Source of the DNA: Burkholderiales bacterium JOSHI_001
Lineage (GTDB): Bacteria; Pseudomonadota; Gammaproteobacteria; Burkholderiales; Burkholderiaceae_C
Length of the DNA: 64,000 nt
NCBI GenBank assembly: GCA_000244995.1
Contig: CM001438.1
Location: 798,921 to 862,920 of the forward strand
Reading direction: 5' to 3'
This document shows positions 35,985 through 45,614 of the stretch, piece after piece. The first letter of the stretch is position 1; each line of letters starts with the position of its first letter. The translations under genes and the position numbers were made by a program. The notes under the pieces are model-generated. The model was not told the origin of the DNA. It was given only the letters and a program-made list of their open reading frames with translations, and searched no databases.

Positions 35985-37081
35985 GCGGCGTCCTCCGGCA
36001 GCGGCATCACCAGCCGCACGCGGGTGCCCAGGCCGGGCGCGCTGTCGATGCTGAGCGTGCCACCGAACTGGGCCGCGCGCTCGCGCATGCCCATCACGCC
36101 GTAGCTGCGCGCGCTGTCCAGCGCCTGCGCGGCGGCGCCCACGCCATCGTCGCGCACGTCCAGGTACAGCACCGGCTGCGGCGGGCCGTCCACCGCGATG
36201 CGGATCTGCACCCGCCGCGCCTGGGCGTGGCGGGCGATGTTGGACAGCACCTCCTGGAAGATGCGGAACACCGCGATCGCCAGCGCGCCCTGCGGCGGCG
36301 CCACGCCGGCGGCCACGTGCAGTTGCAGTTCGCTGGGCAGCTCGGCGCTGTCGATGAATTCCTGGGCCTGCCATTCCAGCGCCGCCCACAGGCCCTGGTG
36401 GTCCAGGATGCTGGGGCGCAGGTCGGTGATGATGCGGCCCAGCTTGTCCACCGCGCTGTCGATCAGCCGGCCCATGGACTGGCATTTGCTGCCCAGTTCG
36501 GGCCGGTCGGCCACGCGCTTGGCCACCCAGTTCAGGTCCATCTTCAGCGCCACCAGCAGCGAGCCCAGTTCGTCGTGGATTTCTCGCGCGATGCGGGTGC
36601 GCTCGGCCTCGCGCACCGCCTCCTGGTGGCGGGCCAGTTCGCGCACGCGCGACAGTTCCTGCGCGCGCTTGCGTTCGCTGATGTCGGAGAAGGTGACCAC
36701 CGCACCCTGCACGGCGCCACCCTCGACGATGGGGTGGCTGGAGTACTCGGCGTAGAAGCTGGCGCCGTCAGCGCGCCACAGCACTTCGTCGTCGATGCGG
36801 CAGGGCAGGCCGCGGCGGAAGGCGTTGAAGATGGGGCAGTCGCACTCCGGGTAGTGGCGCCCGTCGGCGTGGGTGTGGTGGATCAGCTCATGCATGTTGC
36901 GGCCGATGATCTGGTCCGCCGGCCAGCCCAGCTGCCGCGCGGCGCTGGGGTTCACGAACACGCAGCGCCCGGCCAGGTCGATGCCGAAGATGCCCTCGCC
37001 GGTGGATTCCAGCAGCAGCGCCAGCCGGTCGCGCCAGACGTCGGCGACGCGGCCCTGGGTCGGGGCGGGGGCGTGGTGCAT
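35981..37081 (-). CDS. PAS-domain sensor histidine kinase (NarX/HPK7 type)
   Basis: 366 residues from the ATG at 37081. No membrane segments, so it is cytoplasmic. PAS domain about residues 12-130 (LLLESTGEGIFGIDLAG to SDISERKRAQ) with PECDCPIFNAF, whose two Cys could sense redox state or bind a metal. HisKA_3 follows with TRIAREIHDELGSLL (phospho-His), then HATPase with EVLSNIARHAQA, DDGVG, and YGVMGMRERA. Starts at 37093 (ATG) or 37153 (GTG) are possible; none has a good ribosome site. Coupled to the response regulator by a 4-nt overlap. The signal is unknown. Confidence 0.82.
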   Translation of the reverse strand: MHHAPAPTQGRVADVWRDRLALLLESTGEGIFGIDLAGRCVFVNPSAARQLGWPADQIIGRNMHELIHHTHADGRHYPECDCPIFNAFRRGLPCRIDDEVLWRADGASFYAEYSSHPIVEGGAVQGAVVTFSDISERKRAQELSRVRELARHQEAVREAERTRIAREIHDELGSLLVALKMDLNWVAKRVADRPELGSKCQSMGRLIDSAVDKLGRIITDLRPSILDHQGLWAALEWQAQEFIDSAELPSELQLHVAAGVAPPQGALAIAVFRIFQEVLSNIARHAQARRVQIRIAVDGPPQPVLYLDVRDDGVGAAAQALDSARSYGVMGMRERAAQFGGTLSIDSAPGLGTRVRLVMPLPEDAA

Positions 37082-37283
37082 GAGGCCCTGCATGGTGCAA
37101 AGCCCATGCCCGCCGGCGGGCAGCACGGTGCACCATCGAAAGGCGCGGTGCACCGCGGCGGATCAGCGGGGCGCCTTGGACCATGGCGGGAATGGCCAAG
37201 CGAAGCGCCGGCGGACCGAGCGTGAATTCATCGGGCCGAGACGGCTGAACGACCGTTGCGATTGGCGCAGTGCGAGGCGGCCG

Positions 37284-37324
37284 TTGATCAGCATCAACTG
37301 CGCAAGCGCCGATCCCCCTAGCAT
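37284..37324 (+). promoter_or_regulatory. FNR/ANR box and promoter of the electron-transfer cluster
   Basis: TTGATCAGCATCAA at 37284-37297 is a perfect TTGAT-N4-ATCAA FNR-family site. TAGCAT at 37319-37324 can serve as -10, which puts the box centre about 40-41 bp before the likely start site, the class II activator position. The cytochrome c ATG follows at 37376. This indicates anaerobic induction of the genes downstream. Confidence 0.7.
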
Positions 37325-37375
37325 GACTTCATAGGCGGCATGCCCCTGCGTGCCCCTCCCCTTTTGAAGGACGCC

Positions 37376-37726
37376 ATGAGCACCTTGACCCACCGCCACC
37401 TGTTCCCGACCCTGGCCGCCCTGCTGTCGGCGGGCTTGCTGGCATTGCCGGCGCAGGCCATCGATGTCGATGCGGCCAAGGCCTTGCACAAGAAGAACGA
37501 CTGCGCCAAGTGCCACGCGACCGACAAGGACAAGAAGGGTCCGTCGCTGAAGAAGATCGCTGACAAGTACCGCGGCAAGCCCGACGGCGAAGAAAAGGCC
37601 ATCAAGAACATGACCACCGGTCCCAAGGTCAAGCTCGATGACGGCACCGAAGAGGAGCACAAGATCATCAAGACCAACGACCCGGCCGAGTTGAAGAACC
37701 TGGCGCAGTGGATCCTGTCGCACTGA
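37376..37726 (+). CDS. periplasmic monohaem cytochrome c
   Basis: 116 residues: signal peptide (FPTLAALLSAGLLALPAQA) and a small class I cytochrome c with CAKCH near residue 43 and a later Met (KNMTTGP) as probable sixth ligand. Lys-rich and Asp-rich surface (DKDKKGPSLKK). AAGGA lies 4 nt before the ATG at 37376. First gene after the FNR box, 102 nt ahead of the nine-haem cytochrome, so probably a soluble shuttle between inner-membrane and outer-membrane complexes. Confidence 0.85.
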   Translation: MSTLTHRHLFPTLAALLSAGLLALPAQAIDVDAAKALHKKNDCAKCHATDKDKKGPSLKKIADKYRGKPDGEEKAIKNMTTGPKVKLDDGTEEEHKIIKTNDPAELKNLAQWILSH

Positions 37727-37828
37727 CAGGCCGCGCTGCCTGACCTGCGGGCCAGGCCGACACCAACAACTGAACTGCGTCCGCCAGCCCGGACTGGGCC
37801 GGTGGTGGCGTGAGCATTGGGGGAACGC

Positions 37829-39817
37829 ATGCAGACGATGCGAAAGCTGGCCGTCTGGCTGTGGCTGCTGGGCCTGGGGCTGGTGTGGCCTGTGGCCCTG
37901 CCGGCCGCGCCCTTGGACAACGCCGCTTGCTGGGCCTGCCACGATGGCAAGTCACAAACGATTCAGCGGCCCGGCCCTGCCGGCGACAAGGCGCAGGCGA
38001 TGCACGGCGTGGCCCCCGAGGCCTATGCCAAGGGCGTGCACGCCAAGCTGGCCTGCACCCGCTGCCACACCGGCGTCACCGACAACCCGGCGGCCGGTGC
38101 GGGCCACCAATACGCCGCTGGCGCCACCGGCAAGAGCGCCGACTGCGCCGGCTGCCACCAGAAGTTGTGGGACCAGGCCCGCGCCGACAACACCGCGGCC
38201 AGCCGCCCGCGCCTGGGCACGGTGGCGGAAAACGCCGAGGCCTACCGCAAGTCCTTCCATGCCCGACCGTCCAAGAAGGACGCCAGCCGTCCGCTGGCCA
38301 GCTGCGAGAACTGCCACGCATCGCACAGCTTCAACATCCCGCCCAAGGCCAGCCCCGCTCACGAGGCCTGGCGCCTGGACAGCCCGGCCACCTGCGGCAA
38401 GAACTGCCATGAGGAAGCGTTGGAAACCTATGCCGACTCGGTGCATGGCAAGGCCCTGAGCGAAAAGAAGGACACCAAGGCACCCGTGTGCGCCGACTGC
38501 CACACCGCGCATGCGGTGGGCAACACCTCGGGCACGCCCTTCAAGCTGGCCGTCACCGCGTCCTGCGGCAGCTGCCACGAGGAGAACTTCAAGTCCTACA
38601 AGTCCACCTACCACGGCAAGATCAGCACGCTGGGCTATGCCCACACCGCCAAGTGCTACGACTGCCACGGCAGCCACGGCGTGCTGGCGGTGAAGGACAA
38701 GGCGTCCAAGGTGCATCCGGACAACCGGATGGAGACCTGCAAGGAATGCCACAACGGCAAGAAGGGCGTCAGCGTGGCTGCGGCCGGCTTCGCCAGCTTC
38801 CAGCCGCATGCCAACACCCACGACTTCAAGCGCTACCCGCAGGTGTGGCTGGGCTGGCAGATGATGGTGGGCCTGCTGGTGGGCACCTTCGGCTTCTTCT
38901 GGCTGCACACCGCCATGTGGTTCTGGGCCGAACTGCGTGACCGCCGCCGCGGCGTGGCGCGAGCCCAGGTGCTGGCCGAGGCGCTGCCGGCCCACCTGCG
39001 CGGCAAGCACTTCCAGCGCTTCAGCCGCACCTGGCGCATCGCCCACATCACTTTCGCGCTCAGCCTGATGGTGCTCACTGTCACCGGCATGCCGATGTTC
39101 TATCCCGACGCGGCCTGGGCGCCGTGGGTGATGAAGACCCTGGGCGGGCCGCAGGTGGCCGGCACCATCCACCGCGTCAATGCGGTGATCTTCGCCACCG
39201 TGTTCTTCTGGCACCTGGCCTACATCGCCTGGCGGCTGTGGCAGCGGCGCAAGACCTTCCGCTGGCTGGGACCGGATTCGCTGATCCCGAACCTGCAGGA
39301 CCTGAAGGACATCGTCGCCATGTTCACCTGGTTCGTCGGCAAGGGCCCGCGGCCGGTGTTCGACCGCTGGACCTACTGGGAAAAGTTTGACTACTGGGCG
39401 CCGTTCTGGGGCGTCACCATCATCGGCGTCAGCGGGCTGATGATGTGGCTGCCGCACCTGACCGCGAGCTTCCTGCCGGGCTGGGTGTTCAACGTGGCGG
39501 CCATCTTCCATGGCGAAGAAGCCTTCCTGGCGGTGGTCTTCCTGTTCACGGTGCACTTCTTCAACAACCACTTCCGGCCCGACAAGTTCCCGGTGGAAGT
39601 GGTGATGTTCACCGGCTCCATGAGCGTGGAGCACATGGCGCGCGAGCACCCGCTGGAGTACCAGCGCCTGAAAGATGCGGGCGAACTGGACCGCTACATC
39701 GTTGCGGCACCGTCCGCGCCCATGGCGCTGGCGTCCCGGCTGCTGGGTTTTGCGCTGATCGCGCTGGGGCTGACCTTGCTCTTTGGCGTCGCCGTCGGCT
39801 TCTTCGGCGGACGTTGA
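37829..39817 (+). CDS. nine-haem cytochrome c fused to a b-type cytochrome membrane domain (CbcL-like)
   Basis: 662 residues. A signal peptide is followed by a periplasmic part (to about 310) with eight CXXCH motifs (CWACH, CTRCH, CAGCH, CENCH, CADCH, CGSCH, CYDCH, CKECH) and one CX3CH (CGKNCH), then six membrane segments with His residues in RIAHITF, TIHRVN, FFWHLAY and TVHFFNNH, resembling the FdnI/HydC dihaem cytochrome b family. The same plan is known for Geobacter CbcL, an inner-membrane quinol dehydrogenase used in metal reduction. Its place before mtrCAB gives it the role CymA has in Shewanella. ATG 37829 is preferred over an upstream TTG. Confidence 0.83.
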   Translation: MQTMRKLAVWLWLLGLGLVWPVALPAAPLDNAACWACHDGKSQTIQRPGPAGDKAQAMHGVAPEAYAKGVHAKLACTRCHTGVTDNPAAGAGHQYAAGATGKSADCAGCHQKLWDQARADNTAASRPRLGTVAENAEAYRKSFHARPSKKDASRPLASCENCHASHSFNIPPKASPAHEAWRLDSPATCGKNCHEEALETYADSVHGKALSEKKDTKAPVCADCHTAHAVGNTSGTPFKLAVTASCGSCHEENFKSYKSTYHGKISTLGYAHTAKCYDCHGSHGVLAVKDKASKVHPDNRMETCKECHNGKKGVSVAAAGFASFQPHANTHDFKRYPQVWLGWQMMVGLLVGTFGFFWLHTAMWFWAELRDRRRGVARAQVLAEALPAHLRGKHFQRFSRTWRIAHITFALSLMVLTVTGMPMFYPDAAWAPWVMKTLGGPQVAGTIHRVNAVIFATVFFWHLAYIAWRLWQRRKTFRWLGPDSLIPNLQDLKDIVAMFTWFVGKGPRPVFDRWTYWEKFDYWAPFWGVTIIGVSGLMMWLPHLTASFLPGWVFNVAAIFHGEEAFLAVVFLFTVHFFNNHFRPDKFPVEVVMFTGSMSVEHMAREHPLEYQRLKDAGELDRYIVAAPSAPMALASRLLGFALIALGLTLLFGVAVGFFGGR

Positions 39818-39901
39818 TGCGGAACAAGTGGCCGCATTGCCTGGGTGGTCAGATCGGTTTCACCGTCGCCCCTGAAGCGGCATGTGAGGTTGGAGGTTGT
39901 G

Positions 39902-42364
39902 ATGCATAGTTCCATGGTTTGCAAATCCTGGCGGACCCTGCCCGTGGTGGCGCTGGCGCTCGTCCTGAGCGCCTGCGGCGGCGGCGGTGGCAGCAGTCCC
40001 CCTGTGGTGCCGGACCCCGGCCCCGCGCCCACCGTGGCCCAGGCCATCACCGCCGCGGCTGCATTGCCGGCCAACGACGCCGCCAGCAGCCCCAGCGCGG
40101 CGTTTGCAGTGCTGCAGGCGGCAGGCATCGCCACGGTCAGCATCAACAGCCCGCCGGTGGTGAACTTCACCGTCATTTCCGACGGCAAGGTGGTGCAGGG
40201 CCTGACCAACACCAACGTGCGCCTGGCCATCGCCAAGCTGGTACCTGGCACCGATGGCAACCCCGACCAATGGGTGAACTACGTCTACCGCAAGGAAACC
40301 GCGGCGGCCGGCGTCGGCCCCGGCGGCACACCGGTGCTGGTCACGGCCATGCAGGCCACCACCGACCCCAACACCCCGGCCCAGCTGGTCTACAACAGCG
40401 ACGGCTACTACACCTACACCTTCAGCACCGACATCAAGGACACCGCCAAGACCAACGGCGTGGTCTTCGAACCCAGCCGCACGCACCGCGTGGCCATCCA
40501 GCTGAGCTACAAGAACGCGGCCGGCGAAACCGTGCTGGTGAACCCCTACTTCGACTTCACCGTGGGCGCCGACGGCAAGGCCGTGCCAGTGACCGACGCC
40601 AGCAAGACGCGCAAGATGACCGACGTGCAATCCTGCAACGGCTGCCACGAAAAGCTGGCGCTGCACGGCGGCGGTCGGGTGGACACCCAGTACTGCGTCA
40701 TGTGCCACAACCCCGGCACCACCGACGCCAACAGCGGCAATGTGCTCACGCTGTCGACCATGGTGCACAAGATCCACTCGGGCAAGCTGCTCAAGGCCGG
40801 ATTGACCGCCGGCAAGGGCGGCGAGGACTACACCATCTGGGGCTTCAACAACACCAAGGCGGACTATGCAGAGGTGGGCTTCCCGCAGGACCTGCGCAAC
40901 TGCACCAAGTGCCACTCGGCCAGCACCGCCACGCCCCAGGGCGACAACTGGAAGACGGCGGTCAGCAAGGAAGCCTGCCTGACCTGCCATGCCAACAAGG
41001 CCGGTTCCGACTGGGAAGCCAGTCACAAGACCTTCGCCGGCACCCTGGTGGGCGCGGGCGCTGCGGCCACCGACCTGAGCAATGCCCAGTGCAAGGAATG
41101 CCACAAGGTGGGCTCCAACATCGCGCCTGAGCGCGTGCACTGGAACCAGAACGAAGAGAACGCGGCCAAGTACAAGATGAACATCGAAAGCGCCACCTGG
41201 GACGCCACCGGGCGCAAGGTGACGGTGAAGTACTTCCTGTCCGACCCCACCAGCGCGACCAATGCGGCCTACGAACTGGTCACGGCCGATTGCGCCAGCA
41301 CCACGGTGCCCACGTGCAGCAACACCACCAAGTTCGGCAACCTGCGCTTCTACGTGGCCTACCAGAACCTGGTTGGGCAGGGCACCACGGTGACCGAGTT
41401 CTCGGCCTACAACAACGGCGGCAGCGCGGCCAATGCCTTTGCCTACAAGGGCACCAAGGACGCCAACAACCACTACACCCTGGACATCGCCCTGCCCGCC
41501 GACAGCGCCACCGCGGTGGCCGCCGGCACCGCGCGGGTGGTCAGCATCGGCCAGGTGAAGGAGCCGCAGCTGCAGGTGAAGTGGGCCACCGACCCGCGGC
41601 CCGAGGTGGTGCCGCGCGTGCTGGTCAACACCGTGGTGCAGAACACCTTCAAGGACTTCGCCATCAGCGGGCCGCTCACGCCGCGCCGCACGGTGGTCAG
41701 CAGCGCCAAGTGCAACGTCTGCCACGGCGCGCTGGGTACCACCTCGGGTTCGAACACCCTGGCCAATGCCTTCCACGGCGGTGCGCGCGACACGGTGGAA
41801 GCCTGCGTGGTGTGCCACGACGCCAACCGGGCCGGCAGCGGCAACATGATGACCAACGGCTTGAACCTGTACGAGTCCTACCAGTTCAAGCGCATGATCC
41901 ACGGCATCCACGGCAACTCCAAGCGCAGCTACCCCTTCACCCACGGCAACGCGGTGGTGGGCGTGTTCAACAAGGACGGCAGTTCCGCCACCGGAGGCGC
42001 CGCGTTGGCCGCCAATGTGGAGAACTACGCTGCCGAAGTGGCCTGGCCGGGCGTGGGCATCAACTGCAACGCCTGTCACGAGAACAACTCCTACAAGCAG
42101 GACCTTGGCCAACTGGGTTCGGTGGTGTTCAAGGACAGCGGCGTCACCGACCCGATGCTGTGGAAGGTGATCACGCCCAAGGCCGCCAGCTGCACGGGTT
42201 GCCATGACGGCCCCGCCGTCATCGCCCACGTCACCACCTTCAGCAATGCAGCCTTCGGTGACAAGACCCAGGCGCAGATCAATGGCCTGCCGCGCGAGAC
42301 CTGCGACGACTGCCACTCCCCCGGCGGCTTCAAGGGTGTGGACCTGGTGCACGGTCAGAAGTAG
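39902..42364 (+). CDS. mtrC: OmcA/MtrC family decahaem outer-surface cytochrome
   Basis: 820 residues. Lipoprotein signal with lipobox LSAC (Cys25) followed by a Gly-rich linker. Ten haem motifs: CNGCH, CVMCH, CTKCH, CLTCH, CKECH in the first half, CNVCH, CVVCH, CNACH, CTGCH, CDDCH in the second, each group after a beta-domain, as in MtrC. These proteins sit on the cell surface and pass electrons to or from minerals. GGAGG lies 5 nt before the ATG at 39902. A porin-cytochrome pair follows at once, so the conduit is complete. Confidence 0.87.
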   Translation: MHSSMVCKSWRTLPVVALALVLSACGGGGGSSPPVVPDPGPAPTVAQAITAAAALPANDAASSPSAAFAVLQAAGIATVSINSPPVVNFTVISDGKVVQGLTNTNVRLAIAKLVPGTDGNPDQWVNYVYRKETAAAGVGPGGTPVLVTAMQATTDPNTPAQLVYNSDGYYTYTFSTDIKDTAKTNGVVFEPSRTHRVAIQLSYKNAAGETVLVNPYFDFTVGADGKAVPVTDASKTRKMTDVQSCNGCHEKLALHGGGRVDTQYCVMCHNPGTTDANSGNVLTLSTMVHKIHSGKLLKAGLTAGKGGEDYTIWGFNNTKADYAEVGFPQDLRNCTKCHSASTATPQGDNWKTAVSKEACLTCHANKAGSDWEASHKTFAGTLVGAGAAATDLSNAQCKECHKVGSNIAPERVHWNQNEENAAKYKMNIESATWDATGRKVTVKYFLSDPTSATNAAYELVTADCASTTVPTCSNTTKFGNLRFYVAYQNLVGQGTTVTEFSAYNNGGSAANAFAYKGTKDANNHYTLDIALPADSATAVAAGTARVVSIGQVKEPQLQVKWATDPRPEVVPRVLVNTVVQNTFKDFAISGPLTPRRTVVSSAKCNVCHGALGTTSGSNTLANAFHGGARDTVEACVVCHDANRAGSGNMMTNGLNLYESYQFKRMIHGIHGNSKRSYPFTHGNAVVGVFNKDGSSATGGAALAANVENYAAEVAWPGVGINCNACHENNSYKQDLGQLGSVVFKDSGVTDPMLWKVITPKAASCTGCHDGPAVIAHVTTFSNAAFGDKTQAQINGLPRETCDDCHSPGGFKGVDLVHGQK

Positions 42365-42381
42365 CCCGGCCCCCCCGCAGC

Positions 42382-43401
42382 ATGCGCAGGTTTCTTGTCG
42401 CCACCCTGATCGGCCTGGGCCTGCTGGCCGGGGCCGGTGCGTGCCGGGCCGCCACCGAGGCGGCCCGTGACGCCTCGGCCAAGTGCGTGGAGTGCCACGA
42501 CGAGGAAGACCTGCCCGACAGCAGCCGCAGCGCGCATGCCCCGCGCCGCGCGCCGCCCATGCGCGCCGCGGCCGAGGCGCCGGCGCACCGGCCCATGGGC
42601 GACCGGCACGACCCGCGCACGCCCACCTGCATCACCTGCCACGGCGACAGCGCCGACCACATGAAAAAGGTGGAAAGCGGCAAGAGCCGGCCCGCGCCCG
42701 AACGGGTGTTCGGCAAGCGCACGATGATGTCGGCCGAAGCGCGCAGCGACGTCTGCCAGGCCTGCCACAAGGGCGAGCCGTCGCGCCACCTGTGGGACGG
42801 CAGCGCCCACCAGCGGGCTGACGTGGCCTGCAACGGCTGCCACAAGGTGCATGCCAACCGCGACCGCATGCTGGCCCCGGCCACCCAGGCCGAACAATGC
42901 TTCGGCTGCCACAAGGCGCAGCGCGGCCAGCTGGCGCGCGTGTCGCACCACCCCGTGGCCGAGGGCAGCATGACCTGTGCCGACTGCCACGCGGTGCATG
43001 GCTCGGCCGGGCCGGCGCTGGCCAAGCGCGACAGCACCAATGCCACCTGCGTGGGCTGCCACGCCGAAAAGCGCGGCCCCTTCGTGCAGCCGCACCAGCC
43101 GGCGAACGACGACTGCCTGAGCTGCCACCAGGCCCATGGCAGCGCCACCGCCGGCCTGCTGAAGCTGCGGGCTCCGCTGCTGTGCCAGCAGTGCCACACC
43201 GCGCACGTGGCCGGTGGCGTGGGCGCGCTGGGCGGCCAGGCAGGTGTGTTCACCACGGCGCCGGGCCAGACCGCGCCGCTGATCGGCGCCACCACCGGGG
43301 GCAAGAACGTGGTCACCTTGTGGCAAGGCCGCAGCTGCCTGAACTGCCACACCCAGGTGCATGGCAGCAACCACCCCGTCCCCAGCCTGTTGATGCGGTA
43401 G
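42382..43401 (+). CDS. mtrA: MtrA/DmsE family decahaem periplasmic cytochrome c
   Basis: 339 residues: signal peptide (VATLIGLGLLAGAGACRA) and ten CXXCH motifs (CVECH, CITCH, CQACH, CNGCH, CFGCH, CADCH, CVGCH, CLSCH, CQQCH, CLNCH) spread evenly, the size and count of MtrA. MtrA threads through the MtrB barrel and joins periplasm to surface. 17 nt after mtrC, 4 nt before mtrB. The related MtoA/PioA of iron oxidisers is the alternative name; the mtrC beside it favours MtrA. Confidence 0.88.
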   Translation: MRRFLVATLIGLGLLAGAGACRAATEAARDASAKCVECHDEEDLPDSSRSAHAPRRAPPMRAAAEAPAHRPMGDRHDPRTPTCITCHGDSADHMKKVESGKSRPAPERVFGKRTMMSAEARSDVCQACHKGEPSRHLWDGSAHQRADVACNGCHKVHANRDRMLAPATQAEQCFGCHKAQRGQLARVSHHPVAEGSMTCADCHAVHGSAGPALAKRDSTNATCVGCHAEKRGPFVQPHQPANDDCLSCHQAHGSATAGLLKLRAPLLCQQCHTAHVAGGVGALGGQAGVFTTAPGQTAPLIGATTGGKNVVTLWQGRSCLNCHTQVHGSNHPVPSLLMR

Positions 43402-43405
43402 CACC

Positions 43406-45580
43406 ATGAGCACACCGTTTCCACGCACACTGCTGGCCCTGGCCGCGGCGGCCACCTTGGCCACCTTCAATGTCCAGGCCGAAGATCTGCCGGCCAGCGA
43501 GGGCAGTGTCAGCGTGGGCGCGGGCCTGCTGACCACCGACCGGCCTGACCGGGCGCTGTTTGGCCAGTACAACGGCCTGGGCGGCCGCGCACGCGCTTTC
43601 GGGGTTCTGGACCTGGACCTCACCCGGCGCGACGCCGCCACCGGCACCGAATGGAACCTGCTGGGCAACCGCCTGGCCAACGACACCCGCGACCTGTCGC
43701 TCACCGGCTGGCAGCAAGGCCAGTGGAAGCTGCGCGCCAGCTTCGCTCAGAGCCTGCGCCGCGAGCCGCTGTCGGTGTCCACCAGCTTGCAGGGCGCCGG
43801 CTCCACCACACCGCTGGTGCAGGCACCGGGCGGCGGACCCTTGCAGACGGTGGACCTGAAAATCCGCCGCACCCGGCTGGGGCTGGGCTTCAGCCAATGG
43901 TTGTCGCCCGACTGGCAGCTGGACCTGAGCCTGCAGACCGAACGCCGCCAAGGCGCACGGCTGTGGGGCACCGGCATGACCTGCCCGTCGGTGCTGGCGC
44001 CCACCTGCCGCGGCAGCACCGGCATCCAGGCCGGCTGGGCGCTGTTGATGCTGCCCGAGCCCCTCCAGAGCAACCACACCCAGGTCGAGGCGCGCCTGGC
44101 CCATGCCGCCGAACATTGGCAGCTGAGCCTGGGCTACCAGGGCGCGCTGTTCGACAACGGCCTGGGCTCGCTGCGCGCTGGCCTGCCGGCGCAACTGAAC
44201 GGCCCGCTGGGACAGCCCTTACCGCTGTCGCCCGGGCTGGCGGCCTGGCTGGCCGTGCCGGTGGCGCTGGCGCCGGACAACCAGTCGCACCGGCTGGACC
44301 TGACCGGCCGCTGGGAACCGGGGCCCAGGCTGCGCCTGAACGCCACCCTGGCGCATACCTTGGCCACGCAGCAATCCAGCTTCGACGCCGCTGGCCTGGC
44401 CGGCGCACCCGCCGGTGCAGCCCAGCTCAACGCGCGGTTGGACACCACGCTGGCGCGCCTGGGCCTGTGGGCCCGCCCGGTGCCGGCGCTGTCGCTCACC
44501 GGCAGCGTGCGCTGGGAGGACGTGCGCGACAAGACCCCGCTGGCTACCTACGTGGTGGTGGGCGATGTCAGCGGCACCAACCGGCAACTGCCCAACACCC
44601 GGCTGCGCGCCCAGGCCGACGCGTTGTGGCAGTTCGCGCCCCAGTGGCGCGCCAGCCTGGGCGCCGAGCATGAAAGCATCGACCGTGGCCTGTACACCGC
44701 CAGCGCCAATGTGGTGGGCGTGAACGCCCTGCGCCAGAACACGCAGGAAAACGGCCTGCGCCTGGAACTGCGGCGCAACATGACCGAAACGCTGTCCAGC
44801 GCGCTCAGCCTCAGCGCCAGCCAGCGCAGCGGCAGCCAGTGGCTGCGCCCCAATGCCGCCAACGGCGTCACCCCGGAAGCCGACCCGGCAGCGCTGGGCG
44901 CCACGGCCCTGTACATGCCCACCCTGGCCGACCGCCGCCGCGAGGGCCTGAAGTGGACCGCCGACTGGCAGGTGAACGACGACCTGTCCCTGCAAGGGGC
45001 CTTGCAGGCCGGGCACGACCGCTACCTGGCCCCCACCGGCTACGGGCTGCAGCGCACCCGCATGAACCAGTTCAACCTGGACGCCAGCTACGCCTTGAAC
45101 GCCACCTGGACCGTGACCGGCCAGCTCTCCCGCAGCGCCCAGGCGCTGGTGCAGGCCAAAGCGGGCGGCGCCTTGACCACGCTGGACAACACCCAGTCCG
45201 GCGCCGGCTTCGGGGTGGCCGGCAAGCTGTTCGGCAAGGTGCAGGTGGGCGCAGAGCTTGGCTACCTGAACGACCGCAGCCGGCACCGCCAGAGCCTGGA
45301 CGCGCTGGCTGGTGCCGACAGCGCCGCGCTGCTGGCGGCCAGCGGCGGCCTGCCCGACGTCGTGCTGCGGCAGAGCACACTCAAGGCCTTCGGCCGCTGG
45401 GCCCCCGACAAGACCTCCACCCTGCAGTTGGACCTGAGCTGGCAGCGCAGCGTGGTGCGCGACTGGACCTGGGGCCTGGCCGGCAGCCCCTTCACCTATG
45501 CGGACGGCAGCACGGTGTGGCAGCGCGACCGCCAGACCGCGGTGGCCCTGGGCATCCGCTACACCCGCAGCTGGCAATGA
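43406..45580 (+). CDS. mtrB: MtrB/PioB family outer-membrane barrel of the decahaem conduit
   Basis: 724 residues. Signal peptide to about residue 25, then long runs of alternating amphipathic strands (LDLSLQTERRQGARLWG, LRLNATLAHTLATQQSS), ending in an aromatic-rich GIRYTRSWQ as usual for outer-membrane barrels. MtrB usually has an N-terminal CXXC; only single Cys residues (MTCPS, PTCRG) are seen here, well inside. It sheathes MtrA in the outer membrane. It lies 4 nt after mtrA and 34 nt before rquA. Confidence 0.85.
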   Translation: MSTPFPRTLLALAAAATLATFNVQAEDLPASEGSVSVGAGLLTTDRPDRALFGQYNGLGGRARAFGVLDLDLTRRDAATGTEWNLLGNRLANDTRDLSLTGWQQGQWKLRASFAQSLRREPLSVSTSLQGAGSTTPLVQAPGGGPLQTVDLKIRRTRLGLGFSQWLSPDWQLDLSLQTERRQGARLWGTGMTCPSVLAPTCRGSTGIQAGWALLMLPEPLQSNHTQVEARLAHAAEHWQLSLGYQGALFDNGLGSLRAGLPAQLNGPLGQPLPLSPGLAAWLAVPVALAPDNQSHRLDLTGRWEPGPRLRLNATLAHTLATQQSSFDAAGLAGAPAGAAQLNARLDTTLARLGLWARPVPALSLTGSVRWEDVRDKTPLATYVVVGDVSGTNRQLPNTRLRAQADALWQFAPQWRASLGAEHESIDRGLYTASANVVGVNALRQNTQENGLRLELRRNMTETLSSALSLSASQRSGSQWLRPNAANGVTPEADPAALGATALYMPTLADRRREGLKWTADWQVNDDLSLQGALQAGHDRYLAPTGYGLQRTRMNQFNLDASYALNATWTVTGQLSRSAQALVQAKAGGALTTLDNTQSGAGFGVAGKLFGKVQVGAELGYLNDRSRHRQSLDALAGADSAALLAASGGLPDVVLRQSTLKAFGRWAPDKTSTLQLDLSWQRSVVRDWTWGLAGSPFTYADGSTVWQRDRQTAVALGIRYTRSWQ

Positions 45581-45614
45581 CACCCACCGCCGCCGCATCC
45601 CAGAGGACCGTGAC

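Noticed and set aside
39860-42352. An 830-codon minus-strand frame opposite mtrC
   Set aside because: Shadow frame; the plus strand has ten haem motifs, lipobox and ribosome site.
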